A DNA stretch of 64,000 nucleotides from Streptococcus oralis Uo5 (GTDB lineage Bacteria > Bacillota > Bacilli > Lactobacillales > Streptococcaceae), in contig NC_015291.1 of assembly GCF_000253155.1 (NCBI RefSeq), positions 1,149,001 through 1,213,000 on the forward strand, in the 5' to 3' direction. Below, in pieces: positions 10,468-19,079 of this stretch (the stretch's first letter is position 1; each line of letters starts with the position of its first letter). Under the pieces are notes generated by a model. The model saw only the letters and a program-made list of their open reading frames with translations. It did no database searches and had not been told where the DNA came from. Made by a program: the position numbers and the translations under genes.

Positions 10468-10862
10468 AATATAAGATACCAAACCCGTCAAAAAGCGAAG
10501 GGAAAATAGGAGTTTGGTGCAGTGAGCGATGCTCGCTAGACCAACTATCTTTTTCCCACTGCTTTTAGGGTGGGTTCAATTCCTTTCTTTCTTAATTTTT
10601 ATGATATAGAAGAGAACAGTCCGAGTTCAATTCAAAACCGAACTCCCCTTCCTTTCTGAATTTCTAGAAAAGTTTCCGCTCGTGTTCAAATTTGAACACA
10701 CGCTCTACCTTTCTTTTTTTTATATTTCATAACTAGGAAAAATCGTATTCAATCATGACTCCGATAAGCCTACTACATTTTTATTTAAAACAGTTATTGA
10801 TAAACTAACAATAGTTTTTAATCTTTTAAGATAAATCCTTGATTAGAAGAAACGGGCATTTC
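10468..10862 (-). other. 395-bp structured intergenic region before deoD
   Basis: No credible gene. On the minus strand there are three successive blocks, each with a GTTCAA core next to a purine-rich AGAAAGG-like stretch: a perfect 18-bp palindrome (10682-10699, half-site GTGTTCAAA), an inverted repeat GAGTTC/GAACTC (10623-10645) and a single GGTTCAATTC (about 10572-10581). Nearer deoD, 10511-10546 can fold into a nested hairpin (outer arms AGTTTGGT/ACCAACT with one bulge, inner AGCGA/TCGCT). Short open frames in this gap are broken by stops. Function unknown; it could be a regulatory leader or a decayed gene. Confidence 0.5.
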
Positions 10863-12146
10863 CTACCTAATTACTTTATTCTTTGACTTCTGACACAGTA
10901 TGCTAGCCCAAGGAAAACGGTCTAACACCTTTGCAAAACCATAAGCTAGGAAAGCAGTTACTAAGAGATACGGAAGAGAATCTAAACCTAGCCCAGTGAA
11001 ACCTATAACTAATCCGGTTGCAGAAATGGGCGCCCTCAAGGTCACAGATAAAAAGCAAACAGATCCCAAAAGTAAAACGGTTGGCTGACTGTCCAAACCT
11101 AGAATCATGGCTAAGAGAGCAGCTCCAGCCATCCCCAAGGCAAAAGATGGCGTAAGAGTACCACCATAGGCCCCTGCCCAAAGGATAATAAGAACGAGCA
11201 CTGCTTTTAGGAAAAACATGAGAAGCACTGTGTGACCACTGCTACCATTTAAAATTTCCTGAGCCATCATGCGTCCATTGCCAAGTAGATGCGGAAAGTA
11301 ACTTGCTAGACCAACAAGAAAAAGAAAAGCTGAAGGCAATGTGAGAAGTATTCGTTTATCTTTTATCCTGTTTGAAGACACTTCTTTACTCGAACGACCA
11401 AAAAGCCAAGCTAGGGGGGTTAAGAAAAGAAGTAATAAAGGAACAATCCACACTTCCTTTAATGACCATGCAATAGCTGGAATCTGGTAGAGAGCATGAT
11501 CTGAAATAACCAATCCTGCTGTATAGGTTGACACATAGGTAGTCAAACCGACAAAGACAAATCGCTTGATAGATAAAGTAATTCCTAGAGTCTCAAAAAC
11601 GAAGAAAACACTTGTTAATGGAACCTGATAAACAGCCGCTAAACCAGCACCAGCACCACAAGCAAGGAGAAAGATGCGATCCTTCATAGACAGTATACAT
11701 ATTTTTCCAATTGGCCCTGCAAATAGAGTTCCAATCTCTCGTGGCGCAGCTTCTTTTCCAATAGGCGCTCCCCCTCCAACTGCAATAATCTGCCAAATTG
11801 AATGAAATAGCTGTCTTAAAAAATGAAGCTTGTATTGTGAAGTCTCATCCTTCATCTGAGCTTTGATGGAATAAATCTTCGACCCTTTTTGCAAGAAGTA
11901 CCAGACTAAGGACGAGCTAAGACCCACGATTATTAAACTTAGTCCTATCCGTGAGGAGGAAACTCCATCTGTCAAAAATCCACTATGGTGCTCTGACTGA
12001 CCAAAAGCTAGTCCCTCCACCATCTCTAAAAGATAATGGAGAAATATACCAGATAAACCCGAAACTATTCCTTGCAGAATTACTGCTATGAATAATCTAA
12101 AATTATAAGGGATTTTTCGAAAAATACTCCTCAATTCTATTAACAT
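10863..12146 (-). CDS. ClC-family chloride channel/antiporter
   Basis: A 427-residue multi-helix membrane protein of the ClC family. The selectivity-filter motifs are recognisable as GKEAAPRE (the GREGP position, about 128-135) and YGGTLTPSFALG (about 327-338), and AVYQVPLTSVFFVFE matches the segment near the gating glutamate. It lacks C-terminal CBS domains. It starts 2 bp after the punA stop, so it is the distal gene of the rpiA-deoB-DUF1697-punA operon, although its link to nucleoside salvage is unclear. Whether it is a channel or a H+/Cl- (or F-) antiporter cannot be decided from sequence alone. Confidence 0.88.
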   Translation of the reverse strand: MLIELRSIFRKIPYNFRLFIAVILQGIVSGLSGIFLHYLLEMVEGLAFGQSEHHSGFLTDGVSSSRIGLSLIIVGLSSSLVWYFLQKGSKIYSIKAQMKDETSQYKLHFLRQLFHSIWQIIAVGGGAPIGKEAAPREIGTLFAGPIGKICILSMKDRIFLLACGAGAGLAAVYQVPLTSVFFVFETLGITLSIKRFVFVGLTTYVSTYTAGLVISDHALYQIPAIAWSLKEVWIVPLLLLFLTPLAWLFGRSSKEVSSNRIKDKRILLTLPSAFLFLVGLASYFPHLLGNGRMMAQEILNGSSGHTVLLMFFLKAVLVLIILWAGAYGGTLTPSFALGMAGAALLAMILGLDSQPTVLLLGSVCFLSVTLRAPISATGLVIGFTGLGLDSLPYLLVTAFLAYGFAKVLDRFPWASILCQKSKNKVIR

Positions 12147-12148
12147 GA

Positions 12149-12958
12149 TTACAATTCAGCAAGAATCGCTTTAAGCAAGCCTTTGAAGTCGCCTTTAACA
12201 TGTTCAGTCACTTCTACAACTTCTTCGTGGTTGAGTTCTTCTTGGAAGCCTGCAGCATGGTTAGTAATACATGAAATACCGAGAACTTTCAAGCCAGAGT
12301 GGGCTGCCACAATAACTTCAGGAACTGTAGACATACCAACTGCATCTGCTCCAAGTGTCTTATAGGCACGAATCTCTGCTGGGGTTTCATAAGTCGGACC
12401 TGTTACACCAATATAGACACCTTCATCAAGCTTGATACCAAGTTTCTTAGCTACTTCATGGGCAGTAGCACGGTATTCTGGAGTGTAGGCTTTAGACATA
12501 TCTGGGAAACGTGGACCAAAATCATCCAAATTTTCACCCATCAATGGGTTCTGCCCCGTCATATTGATATGGTCTGAGATAGCCATCAAGGTACCAGGAC
12601 CAAATCCAATACCTCCAGCTGCATTGGTTACAATGACACCTTCGCATCCGAGAACTTTCATCACACGAACTGGGAAAGTCACGACTTCAAGAGGATTTCC
12701 TTCATAGAAATGGAAACGACCTTGAAGAGCCAAGACCTTGCGACCTGCAAGGTCACCATATACCAATTTACCAGCGTGACCGACTACTGTCGAACGGCCC
12801 CAGTTGGGAATATCTGCATAGTCTACTACAACAGGATTTTCAATTTCCTCTGCCAATTCTCCAAGTCCTGATCCAAGGATTAGACCGAACTCAGGCGCTT
12901 GGATACCCTTTTCTTTCAAGAAAGCAGCTGTTTCCTTGATTTTATCTAAAAAAGTCAT
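12149..12958 (-). CDS. punA: Purine nucleoside phosphorylase, PunA type
   Basis: The trimeric-type phosphorylase is specific for guanosine and inosine. The 269-residue protein has GLILGSGLGELAEEI, the phosphate-site GRFHFYEG and VTNAAGGIG. The ATG follows AAGGAG. With DeoD it gives the cell both phosphorylase classes; the sugar phosphates feed DeoB and RpiA encoded in the same operon. Confidence 0.96.
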   Translation of the reverse strand: MTFLDKIKETAAFLKEKGIQAPEFGLILGSGLGELAEEIENPVVVDYADIPNWGRSTVVGHAGKLVYGDLAGRKVLALQGRFHFYEGNPLEVVTFPVRVMKVLGCEGVIVTNAAGGIGFGPGTLMAISDHINMTGQNPLMGENLDDFGPRFPDMSKAYTPEYRATAHEVAKKLGIKLDEGVYIGVTGPTYETPAEIRAYKTLGADAVGMSTVPEVIVAAHSGLKVLGISCITNHAAGFQEELNHEEVVEVTEHVKGDFKGLLKAILAEL

Positions 12959-12971
12959 TGTGTCTCCTTTA

Positions 12972-13514
12972 TTATTTTTTTAGCATTTGACCGATTTTGT
13001 CAAAAGTTTTAGCATTACGAATGGTGATTTGGCGGTAGAAAGGCATCTTGAGTAAGTATTTGTGATAGGCTGTTTCGTAGTATGATTCTTCAGAGAATTT
13101 CCCCCAGAAAATCCCAAGTCTTCCAAAATGAACGACTTCATCTTCCAGTTCCAAACTGTTCACTTTCTCGATCACTTGATCCACATCCAAGCTCTCCGTG
13201 TAGAAGAGCACATCTTTTCGTGCCAGGTCTTTGGTCCACCAATCTGGCAGATTCTCCAGCTCTGCTTCATAGTCTTCCTGACTCAGCAAAGAAAAGCTCT
13301 GAATAAATGGATAATGGATTTCAAAGAAAGCCTCTAACTTTTCAACCAATTGGGCTTTGGGAGCTGTCGAAGTAAAGAAAATGTTGCCACTGTTGATGTA
13401 GGTTTCAACCTTTTCCAGTCCCAACTCTGTCAGTTCTTGACGAAGTTGCGCCATGACAACTTTATTTTTCCCACCGACATTAATGCCCCGAACAAGTAAA
13501 GCATATCTCGTCAT
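12972..13514 (-). CDS. DUF1697 family protein
   Basis: A 180-residue protein beginning MTRYALLVRGINVGGKNKVVMAQLRQEL with the YINSGNIFF motif typical of DUF1697. I know no established function for the family. It starts one base after the deoB stop and ends 13 bp before punA, so it is co-transcribed with nucleoside salvage genes. Confidence 0.85.
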   Translation of the reverse strand: MTRYALLVRGINVGGKNKVVMAQLRQELTELGLEKVETYINSGNIFFTSTAPKAQLVEKLEAFFEIHYPFIQSFSLLSQEDYEAELENLPDWWTKDLARKDVLFYTESLDVDQVIEKVNSLELEDEVVHFGRLGIFWGKFSEESYYETAYHKYLLKMPFYRQITIRNAKTFDKIGQMLKK

Positions 13515-13515
13515 C

Positions 13516-14727
13516 TTATACCAATTTATCTAAGAAACTTTCCCCAATCATGGCAGTTTCCACACCAAAGTTATCCGCAACTGTCGCTGAGATATCTGCA
13601 AAATGTCCAACTGGAATGACACCATTTCCTTTAAAAGCAGGGCTGTAGGCCAAAAGTGGAATATATTCACGAGTATGGTCTGTTCCTGCATAGGTTGGGT
13701 CATTTCCATGGTCCGCAGTGATCAAGAGAAGATCATTTTCTCTCATAGCTGCGATAATTTCAGGTAAGCGTTCATCGAACTCATGCAAGCAATCACGGTA
13801 ACCATGAGCATTGCGACGGTGGCCATATAGTGCATCGAAGTCTACCAAGTTAGTAAAGGAGAATCCTTTTTCAAACTCAGCAAGTCCCATGGTCTTCAAT
13901 AATGTATCAATTCCGTGGCTGTTTGACTTGTTGTGGCCCATGTCGTGGTTGATACCCGCACCGTTAAAGATATCGTTGATTTTTCCAACAGCGTAAGTAT
14001 CGATACCAGCCTCGTTCAATTTATCCAAAACGGTTGGTGCAAATGGAGATACGGCCAAGTCACGACGATTTGCCGTACGAGTGAAGTTACCAGGCTCACC
14101 TACATAAGGACGGGCAATGATACGACCTAGAAGGGCAGGACGCTCAAGGGTAATCGAGCGCGCGTATTCACAAATACGATACAATTCATCTAAAGGAATG
14201 ATGTCTTCGTGGGCAGCAATTTGCAAAACAGGGTCAGCTGAAGTATAGATAATCAACTCCCCAGTTTCCATCTGGCGTGGTCCAAAATCATCGATAACAG
14301 CTGTTCCTGAGTAAGGTTTGTTGGCTTCACGAATGACCTTACGTCCTGAAAATTCTTCAATCTTTGTCAAGATTTCTTCTGGAAATCCGTTCCAGAAAGT
14401 ATCGAAAGGCTCAGTAATGTTGAGTCCCATGATTTCCCAGTGTCCAGTCATGGTATCTTTACCGCGCGATACTTCTTCCAATTTTGTTGCATATCCTGTT
14501 GGATTGCTTTCAGCTGGTACAGTCTTCAGAGGCGTTTCACGAGGAATATTTCCTAGACCGATTTTAGCCATGTTGGGCACATTCAAACCAACGGTTTTGG
14601 AAATGTGTCCTAGTGTGTCAGAAGCACCGTCTGGAACCCCTGCATTGACAAAGTTATTGGCATCTGGTGCAGCACCGATTCCCACAGAATCCAGTACCAC
14701 CAAGTGAATCCGATTAAATTTTGACAT
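13516..14727 (-). CDS. deoB: Phosphopentomutase
   Basis: DeoB interconverts (deoxy)ribose-1-phosphate and -5-phosphate, linking nucleoside phosphorolysis to central metabolism. The 403-residue alkaline-phosphatase-superfamily protein shows the N-terminal metal ligand in LDSVGIG, the nucleophile Thr region [11 protein letters not shown] and the C-terminal metal site [19 protein letters not shown]. The ATG follows AAGGAG. It sits between rpiA and DUF1697. Confidence 0.97.
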   Translation of the reverse strand: MSKFNRIHLVVLDSVGIGAAPDANNFVNAGVPDGASDTLGHISKTVGLNVPNMAKIGLGNIPRETPLKTVPAESNPTGYATKLEEVSRGKDTMTGHWEIMGLNITEPFDTFWNGFPEEILTKIEEFSGRKVIREANKPYSGTAVIDDFGPRQMETGELIIYTSADPVLQIAAHEDIIPLDELYRICEYARSITLERPALLGRIIARPYVGEPGNFTRTANRRDLAVSPFAPTVLDKLNEAGIDTYAVGKINDIFNGAGINHDMGHNKSNSHGIDTLLKTMGLAEFEKGFSFTNLVDFDALYGHRRNAHGYRDCLHEFDERLPEIIAAMRENDLLLITADHGNDPTYAGTDHTREYIPLLAYSPAFKGNGVIPVGHFADISATVADNFGVETAMIGESFLDKLV

Positions 14728-14750
14728 AGTGTATCTCCTTATTATGTTGA

Positions 14751-15434
14751 TTAGTTTGCTTTTGTTGAAGTTAAAATCTGAACCCCGTCTCGTCCAGCAA
14801 CGATGACCTTATCTACCATTTGGTTGAACAAGCCATGCTCAACGACACCAACGACATGGTCCAATTCTTGCCCGAAGGCAATTGGATCTTCAATGACATC
14901 CAAGGCTAGGTCAATGATAAAGTTCCGCATATCGGTCACAAAACGTTGGCCGTCTTTTTCACGGAAACTTGGTTTATAGCCAGCTCGCTCAAATCGACGA
15001 AAAACCTGTTCTGCACCATACTGAACCACTTCTACTGGCAATTTAAAAGCACCTAGTTTCTCTACCAGTTTGCTTTCATCTACCACCCAAATGTATTCTT
15101 TTGAGGGCGTTGCGACAACCTTCTCCATCAGAAGGGCCCCACCACCGCCTTTGATCCCGTTGAACTGGCTATCTACTTCATCCGCCCCGTCAACCGTCAC
15201 ATCGACAAAGTCTACTTGATCAATCGACTTGAGCGGGATGTTAAGACCTTCAGCCTGTTTACTGGTCACACTGGAAGTCGTTACAGCTGTAATCTGCAAA
15301 CCTTCTTCCTTAATCCGACGACCGATTTCTTCTACGAAATAGTAGGCAGTAGAGCCCGTTCCAAGTCCGACTACCATGCCATCCTTGACAAACTCAGCAG
15401 CCTTGATACCTGCCATTTTCTTCAGATTTTCCAC
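14751..15434 (-). CDS. rpiA: Ribose-5-phosphate isomerase A
   Basis: RpiA interconverts ribose-5-phosphate and ribulose-5-phosphate. The 227-residue protein has VGLGTGSTA, the DGADEVD catalytic loop and [13 protein letters not shown]. The start is GTG at 15434 with GGAGGTG five bases upstream. It is the first gene of the rpiA-deoB-DUF1697-punA-clc operon and completes the path from nucleosides to the pentose phosphate pathway. Confidence 0.97.
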   Translation of the reverse strand: MENLKKMAGIKAAEFVKDGMVVGLGTGSTAYYFVEEIGRRIKEEGLQITAVTTSSVTSKQAEGLNIPLKSIDQVDFVDVTVDGADEVDSQFNGIKGGGGALLMEKVVATPSKEYIWVVDESKLVEKLGAFKLPVEVVQYGAEQVFRRFERAGYKPSFREKDGQRFVTDMRNFIIDLALDVIEDPIAFGQELDHVVGVVEHGLFNQMVDKVIVAGRDGVQILTSTKAN

Positions 15435-15503
15435 TCAAACACCTCCATTAAAGAGCTATTTTTATTATAACATGTATCCGTTTTTATTTCATGGATACAC
15501 TGG

Positions 15504-15534
15504 AAAAACCCGAACATTTTTATTTCGGGTTTTT
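15504..15534 (-). terminator. Terminator after the U32 gene
   Basis: Arms AAAAACCCGAA and TTCGGGTTTTT form an 11-bp stem immediately downstream of the U32 stop codon; it can work on both strands. Confidence 0.88.
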
Positions 15535-15539
15535 ATGTC

Positions 15540-16469
15540 CTATTTAACCATGTCAGGATCGTAATCATAGAATCCTGTGTCGAGGAAACGGTTTTTAGGG
15601 TGTAACTTGCGCACTTCCTCATCTAACAAGAAAGCTTGGTCATGGCTGAATTTGCCCTCTTGAATCAAGCTGCGTGCTTGGACAAAGAGTTTAGCAATCT
15701 CTACAAAATTCTGACCAGGTGTGTAGAGCCCCTCTAGCTTCCAGTGAGTGAAACCATGCTCTACCAATTCTGTCAATTTGGTCATCAAATCAAGGTCATT
15801 GTTAGCAAAGATGTGGGTACCATGATTGTCTTCAAAGATAGAGTAATGGCTCTCTGGATCACTTGGTTCAGCCAAGAAGAGGTCACGTTTACGCGTTTTT
15901 TCATCATCAATATGCGTAAAGTTATAGTAGTTTTGCAAAAGTGGTCGCTTAGAATGGTGAATGACACTAGCTCCGTAAACCAACACTTCAGCAGGAATTT
16001 CCAAAATCTCAGGCATCTTGAAGAGCTCAGCAGATGGAATTTCACGCGCCAAAACCGCCTCAGATGCGCCAGCCTTTTGACCCCAGAAGTTAATCTGACG
16101 ACTGCTTGTCACCATGGTTGAAGCATCGTAGATAGTCTTAAAGGAATAGCCATCACGGTTGACTACGTAAAAGACACCTGCATCGCCAATAGTGATGTAG
16201 TCTGTCTTGATTTCTTCCAAAAAGTCTAGGAAGGGCTTGATACGATCCATCATATCTTGGTGCATGAGGGCATTAACTGCGACGATCAATTCTTTGCCTG
16301 CTTCATGAACCAACTTAGCAATCTCACGCAATTGGTCATAACTAAAGGTTGTTGGCAGACGAAGTCCAAAATCTTTCTCACCAACGTAGATACGGTCTAC
16401 GCCAGCTTCGAGTAGTTGTTCAACTTGTTCAATACTTTCAGCAGTTGCTGTAATGATAATCTTTTCCAT
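15540..16469 (-). CDS. Peptidase U32 family protein, TrhP (YrrN)-like
   Basis: A 309-residue U32-family protein starting MEKIIITATAESIEQVEQLLEAGVDRIYVG, with LIVAVNALMHQDMM and the conserved VHGYGASV-equivalent VYGASVIHHSKRPLLQNYY. In other bacteria U32 proteins (TrhP/YegQ/RlhA) act in tRNA or rRNA hydroxylation, although the family was first named for collagenase activity (PrtC). Its C-terminal part lacks extra domains, so it fits the shorter YrrN-like partner; the longer partner is not in this window. It has no Shine-Dalgarno site, and its promoter -10 ends 7 nt before the ATG. Confidence 0.85.
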   Translation of the reverse strand: MEKIIITATAESIEQVEQLLEAGVDRIYVGEKDFGLRLPTTFSYDQLREIAKLVHEAGKELIVAVNALMHQDMMDRIKPFLDFLEEIKTDYITIGDAGVFYVVNRDGYSFKTIYDASTMVTSSRQINFWGQKAGASEAVLAREIPSAELFKMPEILEIPAEVLVYGASVIHHSKRPLLQNYYNFTHIDDEKTRKRDLFLAEPSDPESHYSIFEDNHGTHIFANNDLDLMTKLTELVEHGFTHWKLEGLYTPGQNFVEIAKLFVQARSLIQEGKFSHDQAFLLDEEVRKLHPKNRFLDTGFYDYDPDMVK

Positions 16470-16476
16470 AAGAAAA

Positions 16477-16482
16477 ATTATA
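16477..16482 (-). promoter_or_regulatory. Extended -10 promoter abutting the U32 start (leaderless mRNA?)
   Basis: TATAAT preceded by TGG on the minus strand, with only seven bases between it and the ATG at 16469. The expected transcription start falls on or next to the start codon. Confidence 0.6.
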
Positions 16483-16594
16483 CCACATTTCTCAAAAATC
16501 AGCTATGAATACTGAGAGTTTCACAAAAAGTTAAACTTGTTTCTATCTTTCCCAATCAAAAAAGTGAACAGTAACTTGTACCATTCATTCTATT

Positions 16595-17275
16595 TTATGC
16601 ATGTGTTTCTTCAACTAGGTGGCCATCGTTCATAACATAAATACGGTCAACCTTATCAAGAAGGCGTGTATCATGAGTGATCATGACAACTCCTCTGCCT
16701 TGTTCATGGGCAATGGCAGCCAACATCTCCGTTACTTGGTAGGCACGCTCAGTGTCAAGACTGGCTGTCGGCTCATCTGCAAGCACAATGCTTGGATTGT
16801 TATAGAGCGCTCTAGCAATCGCGGCACGCTGACGTTCGCCACCCGATAGAGCTTTGGGATAATGATTTTGAACTTTTTCCAAATCCAACAAGTCAAACAG
16901 CTCTTTTCGATCACTTTTACTATTTTTTCCCTTATCTAGTCTGTCTATCAAATCCAGCTGTTCCTTGACCGTTAGAAAAGGAATTAAGTTTGAAGCCTGG
17001 AGAATGAAACCAAACTCTCTAAAACGGAGATCTGTTTTTTCCTTCTCCGTCAAACTGCCTGTTTCCTTCCCCTTGACTAGAATCTTTCCACTCGATGCTT
17101 CCTGAAGTTGTCCTAGAGTTGTTAGAAAGGTTGTCTTGCCAGAGCCAGAAGGCCCAACAATAGTTACGAACTCTCCCGTATTTAGCTGAAAATTCGTCTC
17201 ATGCAGGGCAACGACTTTCATCTTTCCTTCCCCGTAGGTTTTTGTCACTTGAGTCATTTCAATCAATGTTGTCAT
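16595..17275 (-). CDS. ABC transporter ATP-binding protein (MacB/LolD type)
   Basis: A 226-residue ATPase with Walker A GPSGSGKTT (about 40-48), the signature ALSGGERQRAAIARAL and Walker B IVLADEPTASLD. The LolD/MacB/SalX type serves FtsX-like permeases. The ATG at 17275 has AAGGAG six bases upstream; a TTG further upstream is rejected. It follows its permease by 13 bp. The pneumococcal homologue, as I recall, has a membrane-fusion protein gene beside it; none is seen here. Confidence 0.9.
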   Translation of the reverse strand: MTTLIEMTQVTKTYGEGKMKVVALHETNFQLNTGEFVTIVGPSGSGKTTFLTTLGQLQEASSGKILVKGKETGSLTEKEKTDLRFREFGFILQASNLIPFLTVKEQLDLIDRLDKGKNSKSDRKELFDLLDLEKVQNHYPKALSGGERQRAAIARALYNNPSIVLADEPTASLDTERAYQVTEMLAAIAHEQGRGVVMITHDTRLLDKVDRIYVMNDGHLVEETHA

Positions 17276-17288
17276 ACTATTCTCCTTA

Positions 17289-18344
17289 TCATTCTGCAAT
17301 CGCAGTAATCGGATCCACCTTTAGCAAGCGTGGAAGTGAAATGACACCACCTAGAAGGGCCATCAAGGAAATTACCAAACTTAGGACAGAGTAAGCTATC
17401 CAACTCGGATAGAAAAAGAAGGTAGCTGGTAAGACTAAAATCACTCCTCCGATTGCCAGCAAGGCTAAAGCAATCCCCATACCAGCTAGGAGGAAGATTT
17501 GACAGAACAGAGACCATACAATGGTTTTGATCTGTATTCCTTGAGCTCGCATTATTCCATAAAGTCCTAGTTTTTGGATGGTAATGATATAGACAAAAAT
17601 ACCCACAATCAAGCCTGTGATGACAATCATAGCGAGAATCATCCCTGAAAATACATTAACCTGAGGTGTGTAACCAGGAATTTTCGATATCATTTTTGGA
17701 ATGGAAATCTGTTTCAGTCCATCGCCAGTCACTTCTATGTCATTTTTCAATACTAAGGCAGAGATGGAACGATTGGCTTTCAAGGTTCCTTGTAAGGTCC
17801 AATAAGTTGTCAGACTCGTAAAAACAACAGGCTCGGTGAAAAATTTATTTCCTTGAGTCAGGCCTACAATCTTGTAACTTGAATCGCTTCCATTGAGCTG
17901 AATGGCATCACCTAGCTTCATCCCATAGTTCTCAAAAGACTGATCCACGACAACCTCATCATCTCCTTCAGGATAACGACCCTCCGTCAAACTAGGAGAG
18001 ATAAAAGAGTCCCAGTCTTGAGCAAAAATGGAAACATTGACCTTTTCACTACCATCGACTAGATTGGTTACAGCAAACATATAGCCCAATGGAGCAGCCT
18101 CTTCAGAACTCTTATCCTTGTAGTCCTTTTCAGGAATAAAAGATGCCGTCAAATTATCATTTGCGTAGTCAGATAAAACCACTCCCGTCGCTTGCCAGTT
18201 ATCAATAGCGGCTCGGTTGTTTCGCACAAGACCAAGAGCTAGACTGGTCATAAAAAAGACCATAAAAGCGATAAGAAAAATGGTAGTTAGAATCAAACTA
18301 TATCGAAGTTTGTTTCGTAATATCTCTTTGATAGCAAGATACAT
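17289..18344 (-). CDS. ABC transporter permease, FtsX-like
   Basis: A 351-residue permease of the MacB/FtsX class: an N-terminal helix (about 15-38), a large extracytoplasmic domain (about 40-225) and three C-terminal helices. The type usually exports peptides or lipoproteins, or senses antimicrobial peptides. The start at 18344 has AAAGGAG before it; an ATG at 18362 precedes that site and is rejected. The gene follows a leader of about 240 nt containing a 15-codon ORF and a hairpin, which suggests post-initiation control. Confidence 0.88.
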   Translation of the reverse strand: MYLAIKEILRNKLRYSLILTTIFLIAFMVFFMTSLALGLVRNNRAAIDNWQATGVVLSDYANDNLTASFIPEKDYKDKSSEEAAPLGYMFAVTNLVDGSEKVNVSIFAQDWDSFISPSLTEGRYPEGDDEVVVDQSFENYGMKLGDAIQLNGSDSSYKIVGLTQGNKFFTEPVVFTSLTTYWTLQGTLKANRSISALVLKNDIEVTGDGLKQISIPKMISKIPGYTPQVNVFSGMILAMIVITGLIVGIFVYIITIQKLGLYGIMRAQGIQIKTIVWSLFCQIFLLAGMGIALALLAIGGVILVLPATFFFYPSWIAYSVLSLVISLMALLGGVISLPRLLKVDPITAIAE

Positions 18345-18376
18345 GCTTGTCTCCTTTAACATTTCCCAGAGGTAGT

Positions 18377-18424
18377 TTAAAAGCCACCCAGTCCAATAGA
18401 CAGAATCGCTGTCTTATCATCCAT
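18377..18424 (-). CDS. Possible 15-residue leader peptide ORF before the ABC permease
   Basis: ATG to TAA encodes MDDKTAILSIGLGGF, ending 32 bp before the permease start. A GGTAGGAG Shine-Dalgarno-like site lies 8 nt upstream and is part of the 3' arm of a hairpin (18437-18467). It could be a regulatory leader peptide or a tiny exported peptide. It has no basic leader or clear signal sequence, so translation is not proven. Confidence 0.35.
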   Translation of the reverse strand: MDDKTAILSIGLGGF

Positions 18425-18436
18425 TCAAAACAACTC

Positions 18437-18467
18437 CTACCAATACTCTTCAAAAGTATCCAGGTAG
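18437..18467 (-). promoter_or_regulatory. Leader hairpin covering the ribosome-binding site of the 15-codon ORF
   Basis: On the minus strand CTACC pairs with GGTAG and, inside, ATACT pairs with AGTAT around a 7-nt loop. The GGTAG arm is the start of the GGTAGGAG site of the short ORF. There is no T-run, so it is not a plain terminator. Confidence 0.5.
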
Positions 18468-18590
18468 CAACTCAACAAATCATCTTAGGAAAAAGCCTCA
18501 GCTTGCTATCAATTTATATAAGTTATCCTTTCCTTTCTCAGTATATTTATAAAAGAGAAGGTCAGGTCATCTGTTCTAAGTGTAACATCC

Positions 18591-18619
18591 ATGCTACCAT
18601 TTTCCCTTGTAGGTGTCAA
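18591..18619 (-). promoter_or_regulatory. SigA promoter of the ABC transporter leader
   Basis: TTGACA (18614-18619), 17-bp spacer, TAGCAT (18591-18596) with a TGG extension. Transcription should begin near 18584, about 160 nt before the short ORF and 240 nt before the permease. The remaining sequence between here and DUF3270 shows no gene. Confidence 0.75.
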
Positions 18620-18728
18620 GAGAGCGACTTAGAGGATGATAAGAGACTTTAGTAGTTTTGTAACAATCCTGTAATAATTCTTTGCATAAAAAATGATAAA
18701 ATAGTTATGTACTGTTAAGGAGAGAATC

Positions 18729-19013
18729 ATGTCCGCAAGAAAACTAGAAGCTTATGAGTTTGAACAAGCTCCCGAATCGAAACAAACTCCGCTTTACCAA
18801 GATTACACACCTGAAGCCCCAGTCGGCCCTAACCTAAAAGAGATTTTATTTTTTGTAAATATCGCTTGTTTCTGTATTTTTATGGCACTGTTTAGTTTTA
18901 TCTTTTTAGCCTTAAAATTGAACACAGCTTTATCCTTTATCGCTGCAATGGGTCTTAGTTTCGCCCTTTTACAACTTCAACGAAAGATAATGAAACGAAA
19001 ATTTTCAAAATAA
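18729..19013 (+). CDS. DUF3270 family small membrane protein
   Basis: A 94-residue protein with a polar N-terminus (about 1-38) and two membrane segments (about 40-62 and 66-82), ending in a basic tail. The start follows TAAGGAG. The family is known to me only from streptococci, next to ciaRH; no function is established. It converges with ciaH, and two terminators lie between them. Confidence 0.8.
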   Translation: MSARKLEAYEFEQAPESKQTPLYQDYTPEAPVGPNLKEILFFVNIACFCIFMALFSFIFLALKLNTALSFIAAMGLSFALLQLQRKIMKRKFSK

Positions 19014-19040
19014 AGGTTGGTACTACTACCAACCTCTTTT
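19014..19040 (+). terminator. Terminator after DUF3270
   Basis: Arms AGGTTGGTA and TACCAACCT around a 4-nt loop, followed by TTTT, just after the stop codon. Confidence 0.85.
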
Positions 19041-19049
19041 CTAGTTATC

Positions 19050-19079
19050 AAAAAAGACAGTTAGATAACTGTCTTTTTT
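19050..19079. terminator. Bidirectional terminator between DUF3270 and ciaH
   Basis: Perfect 14-bp arms AAAAAAGACAGTTA and TAACTGTCTTTTTT with a 2-nt centre; the T-run on each strand suits both convergent genes. Confidence 0.88.

Noticed and set aside
10795-10832. CiaR-type direct repeat in the deoD upstream gap (TTTAAT...TTTAAG)
   Set aside because: The spacing is 2 nt instead of 5, and no -10 follows at the right distance.
18347-18652. 101-codon plus-strand frame in the gap between the ABC permease and DUF3270
   Set aside because: It runs antisense over the ABC leader promoter and hairpin, has no Shine-Dalgarno site, and its composition looks random.
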